A stretch of DNA of 14,159 nt from Flavobacterium sp. Lineage in GTDB: Bacteria > Bacteroidota > Bacteroidia > Flavobacteriales > Flavobacteriaceae. The translations under genes were made by a program, and so were the position numbers. The notes under the pieces are model-generated. The model made no database searches, had not been told where the DNA came from, and worked only from the letters and a program-made list of their open reading frames with translations. Every line of letters starts with the position of its first letter. Position 1 is the first letter of the stretch. The stretch lies in contig JASLHL010000293.1 of assembly GCA_030152225.1 (NCBI GenBank), positions 1 to 14,159 on the forward strand, read 5' to 3'. This document shows positions 13,497 to 14,159 of the stretch, piece after piece.

Positions 13497-14159
13497 ATGA
13501 AAAAAGTTTTATTATCAACTATTTTAAGTCTGTTCTTACTAAATTGTCAATCTTCAGATGATGGGTATGAGGATTTATCCACACAAGAAATCCACGTAAC
13601 GCATATTGGCGTGGATCGCGTGAGAATTTCTAGTAGATATAATAGTGCAGTGAGCTGGATGGAATATCGCGCCAAAGGAGAAACTATATTTACCAAAGCG
13701 AAGAAAGAGTCAACAGTAGTTAGCGGTTTAAAACCTGGAAAAACCTATGAGTTTAGAATTGCCAACGAGAAGTATGTTACGCCTGTAATTAGGGTGACAA
13801 CTAAAGCTATTGAGCTTGATTATCAAAGAATACGAAAAGAAACGTCTTGTTCCTTTGAACGACGTGAAATCAAAACAAAACGCAGTTATACGCTTTATAC
13901 CCAAGATCAAATTCAACATGATCATATTGATATGTATTTGTTGAACCACACATTAACTGACAGTATTAAGGTGAATACAAGGATAGGAGAAGATAAAAAA
14001 TCGTTTACGTTTACTGTACCTGATGATGTGTTTATTGATAGTTCAATGCCGAAAATCACGTATTTAGGTTTTAAAATAGGAGATAAAATGGATTATTATT
14101 TTGGTTCGTTTTTCGATAAAGAATTCTATGATTACGAGAAAAATAGATATGTACCACTT
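13497..14159 (+). CDS. Surface lipoprotein, 3'-truncated by window edge
   Basis: An uninterrupted frame of 221 codons runs from ATG at 13497 to the last base. It starts MKKVLLSTILSLFLLNCQSS: a lipoprotein signal peptide with lipobox LLNC and Cys17, followed by SSDD, so it is probably anchored in the outer or inner membrane. Residues ~30-102 resemble a fibronectin type III-like domain (TVVSGLKPGKTYEFRIAN, the common loop-strand signature). Residues 105-221 are beta-rich and not recognised. A -7-like box (TAATTTAG, 13468-13475) lies upstream. Function is unknown; Bacteroidota use many such lipoproteins in adhesion or binding. Confidence 0.85.
   Translation, partial: MKKVLLSTILSLFLLNCQSSDDGYEDLSTQEIHVTHIGVDRVRISSRYNSAVSWMEYRAKGETIFTKAKKESTVVSGLKPGKTYEFRIANEKYVTPVIRVTTKAIELDYQRIRKETSCSFERREIKTKRSYTLYTQDQIQHDHIDMYLLNHTLTDSIKVNTRIGEDKKSFTFTVPDDVFIDSSMPKITYLGFKIGDKMDYYFGSFFDKEFYDYEKNRYVPL

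Noticed and set aside
1..14159. Mobile element, CRISPR array, toxin-antitoxin or defence island
   Set aside because: No transposase, integrase, repeat-spacer array, terminal inverted repeats or recognised defence gene was seen on either strand.

Overview
The window looks like chromosomal DNA of a Flavobacteriia-type Bacteroidota. The reasons are an AT-rich sequence, several promoter boxes of the Bacteroidota form TTG-N19..21-TAnnTTTG, little use of Shine-Dalgarno sites, and typical families of that group (DUF5670, CsbD, TPR-bearing HisKA_3 kinase, exported NTF2-like proteins, N-terminal lipobox proteins). Myroides or a close relative is a plausible genus, but that is an inference. There is no tRNA, rRNA, CRISPR array, insertion sequence or phage gene.

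Left part (1-4616): the 3' end of an AraC-family regulator faces a two-gene exported operon (NTF2/lumazine-binding-like protein, then an isochorismatase-like hydrolase; 1-bp overlap) across a bidirectional terminator. Divergent from that operon is a short MerR-type regulator followed by a 77-residue membrane-anchored protein. The 102-bp divergent spacer carries repeated TTGTAA/TTACAA half-sites, the likely operators. A purA-type adenylosuccinate synthetase follows with its own strong promoter. Its catalytic residues are kept but its aspartate-binding loop is altered. A Crp/Fnr-family regulator comes next.

Middle part (4617-6091): a 527-bp gene-poor stretch contains a good terminator and an unusually perfect 13-bp hairpin. 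It leads into a small stress-type cluster of three tiny genes: a DUF5670 (lmo0937-like) membrane protein, a 46-residue membrane peptide and a CsbD protein. Similar leader sequences precede each of them. Several hairpins, ending in an 18-bp bidirectional terminator, close the cluster.

Right part (6092-14159): an orphan TPR-containing sensor histidine kinase and a DoxX-like membrane protein lie on the minus strand. On the plus strand are an HPP-family membrane protein, a second AraC regulator, a YciI-like protein, a TetR regulator, the 23S rRNA methyltransferase RlmF and the first 221 codons of a surface lipoprotein that runs off the window. Most of these are single-gene units separated by recognisable terminators.

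Overall this is an ordinary regulatory and housekeeping segment with five one-component regulators and one sensor kinase in 14 kb. No complete new defence or biosynthetic system is evident. The most interesting items are the MerR operator array, the divergent PurA, and the small-gene stress cluster with its repeated leader and hairpins.
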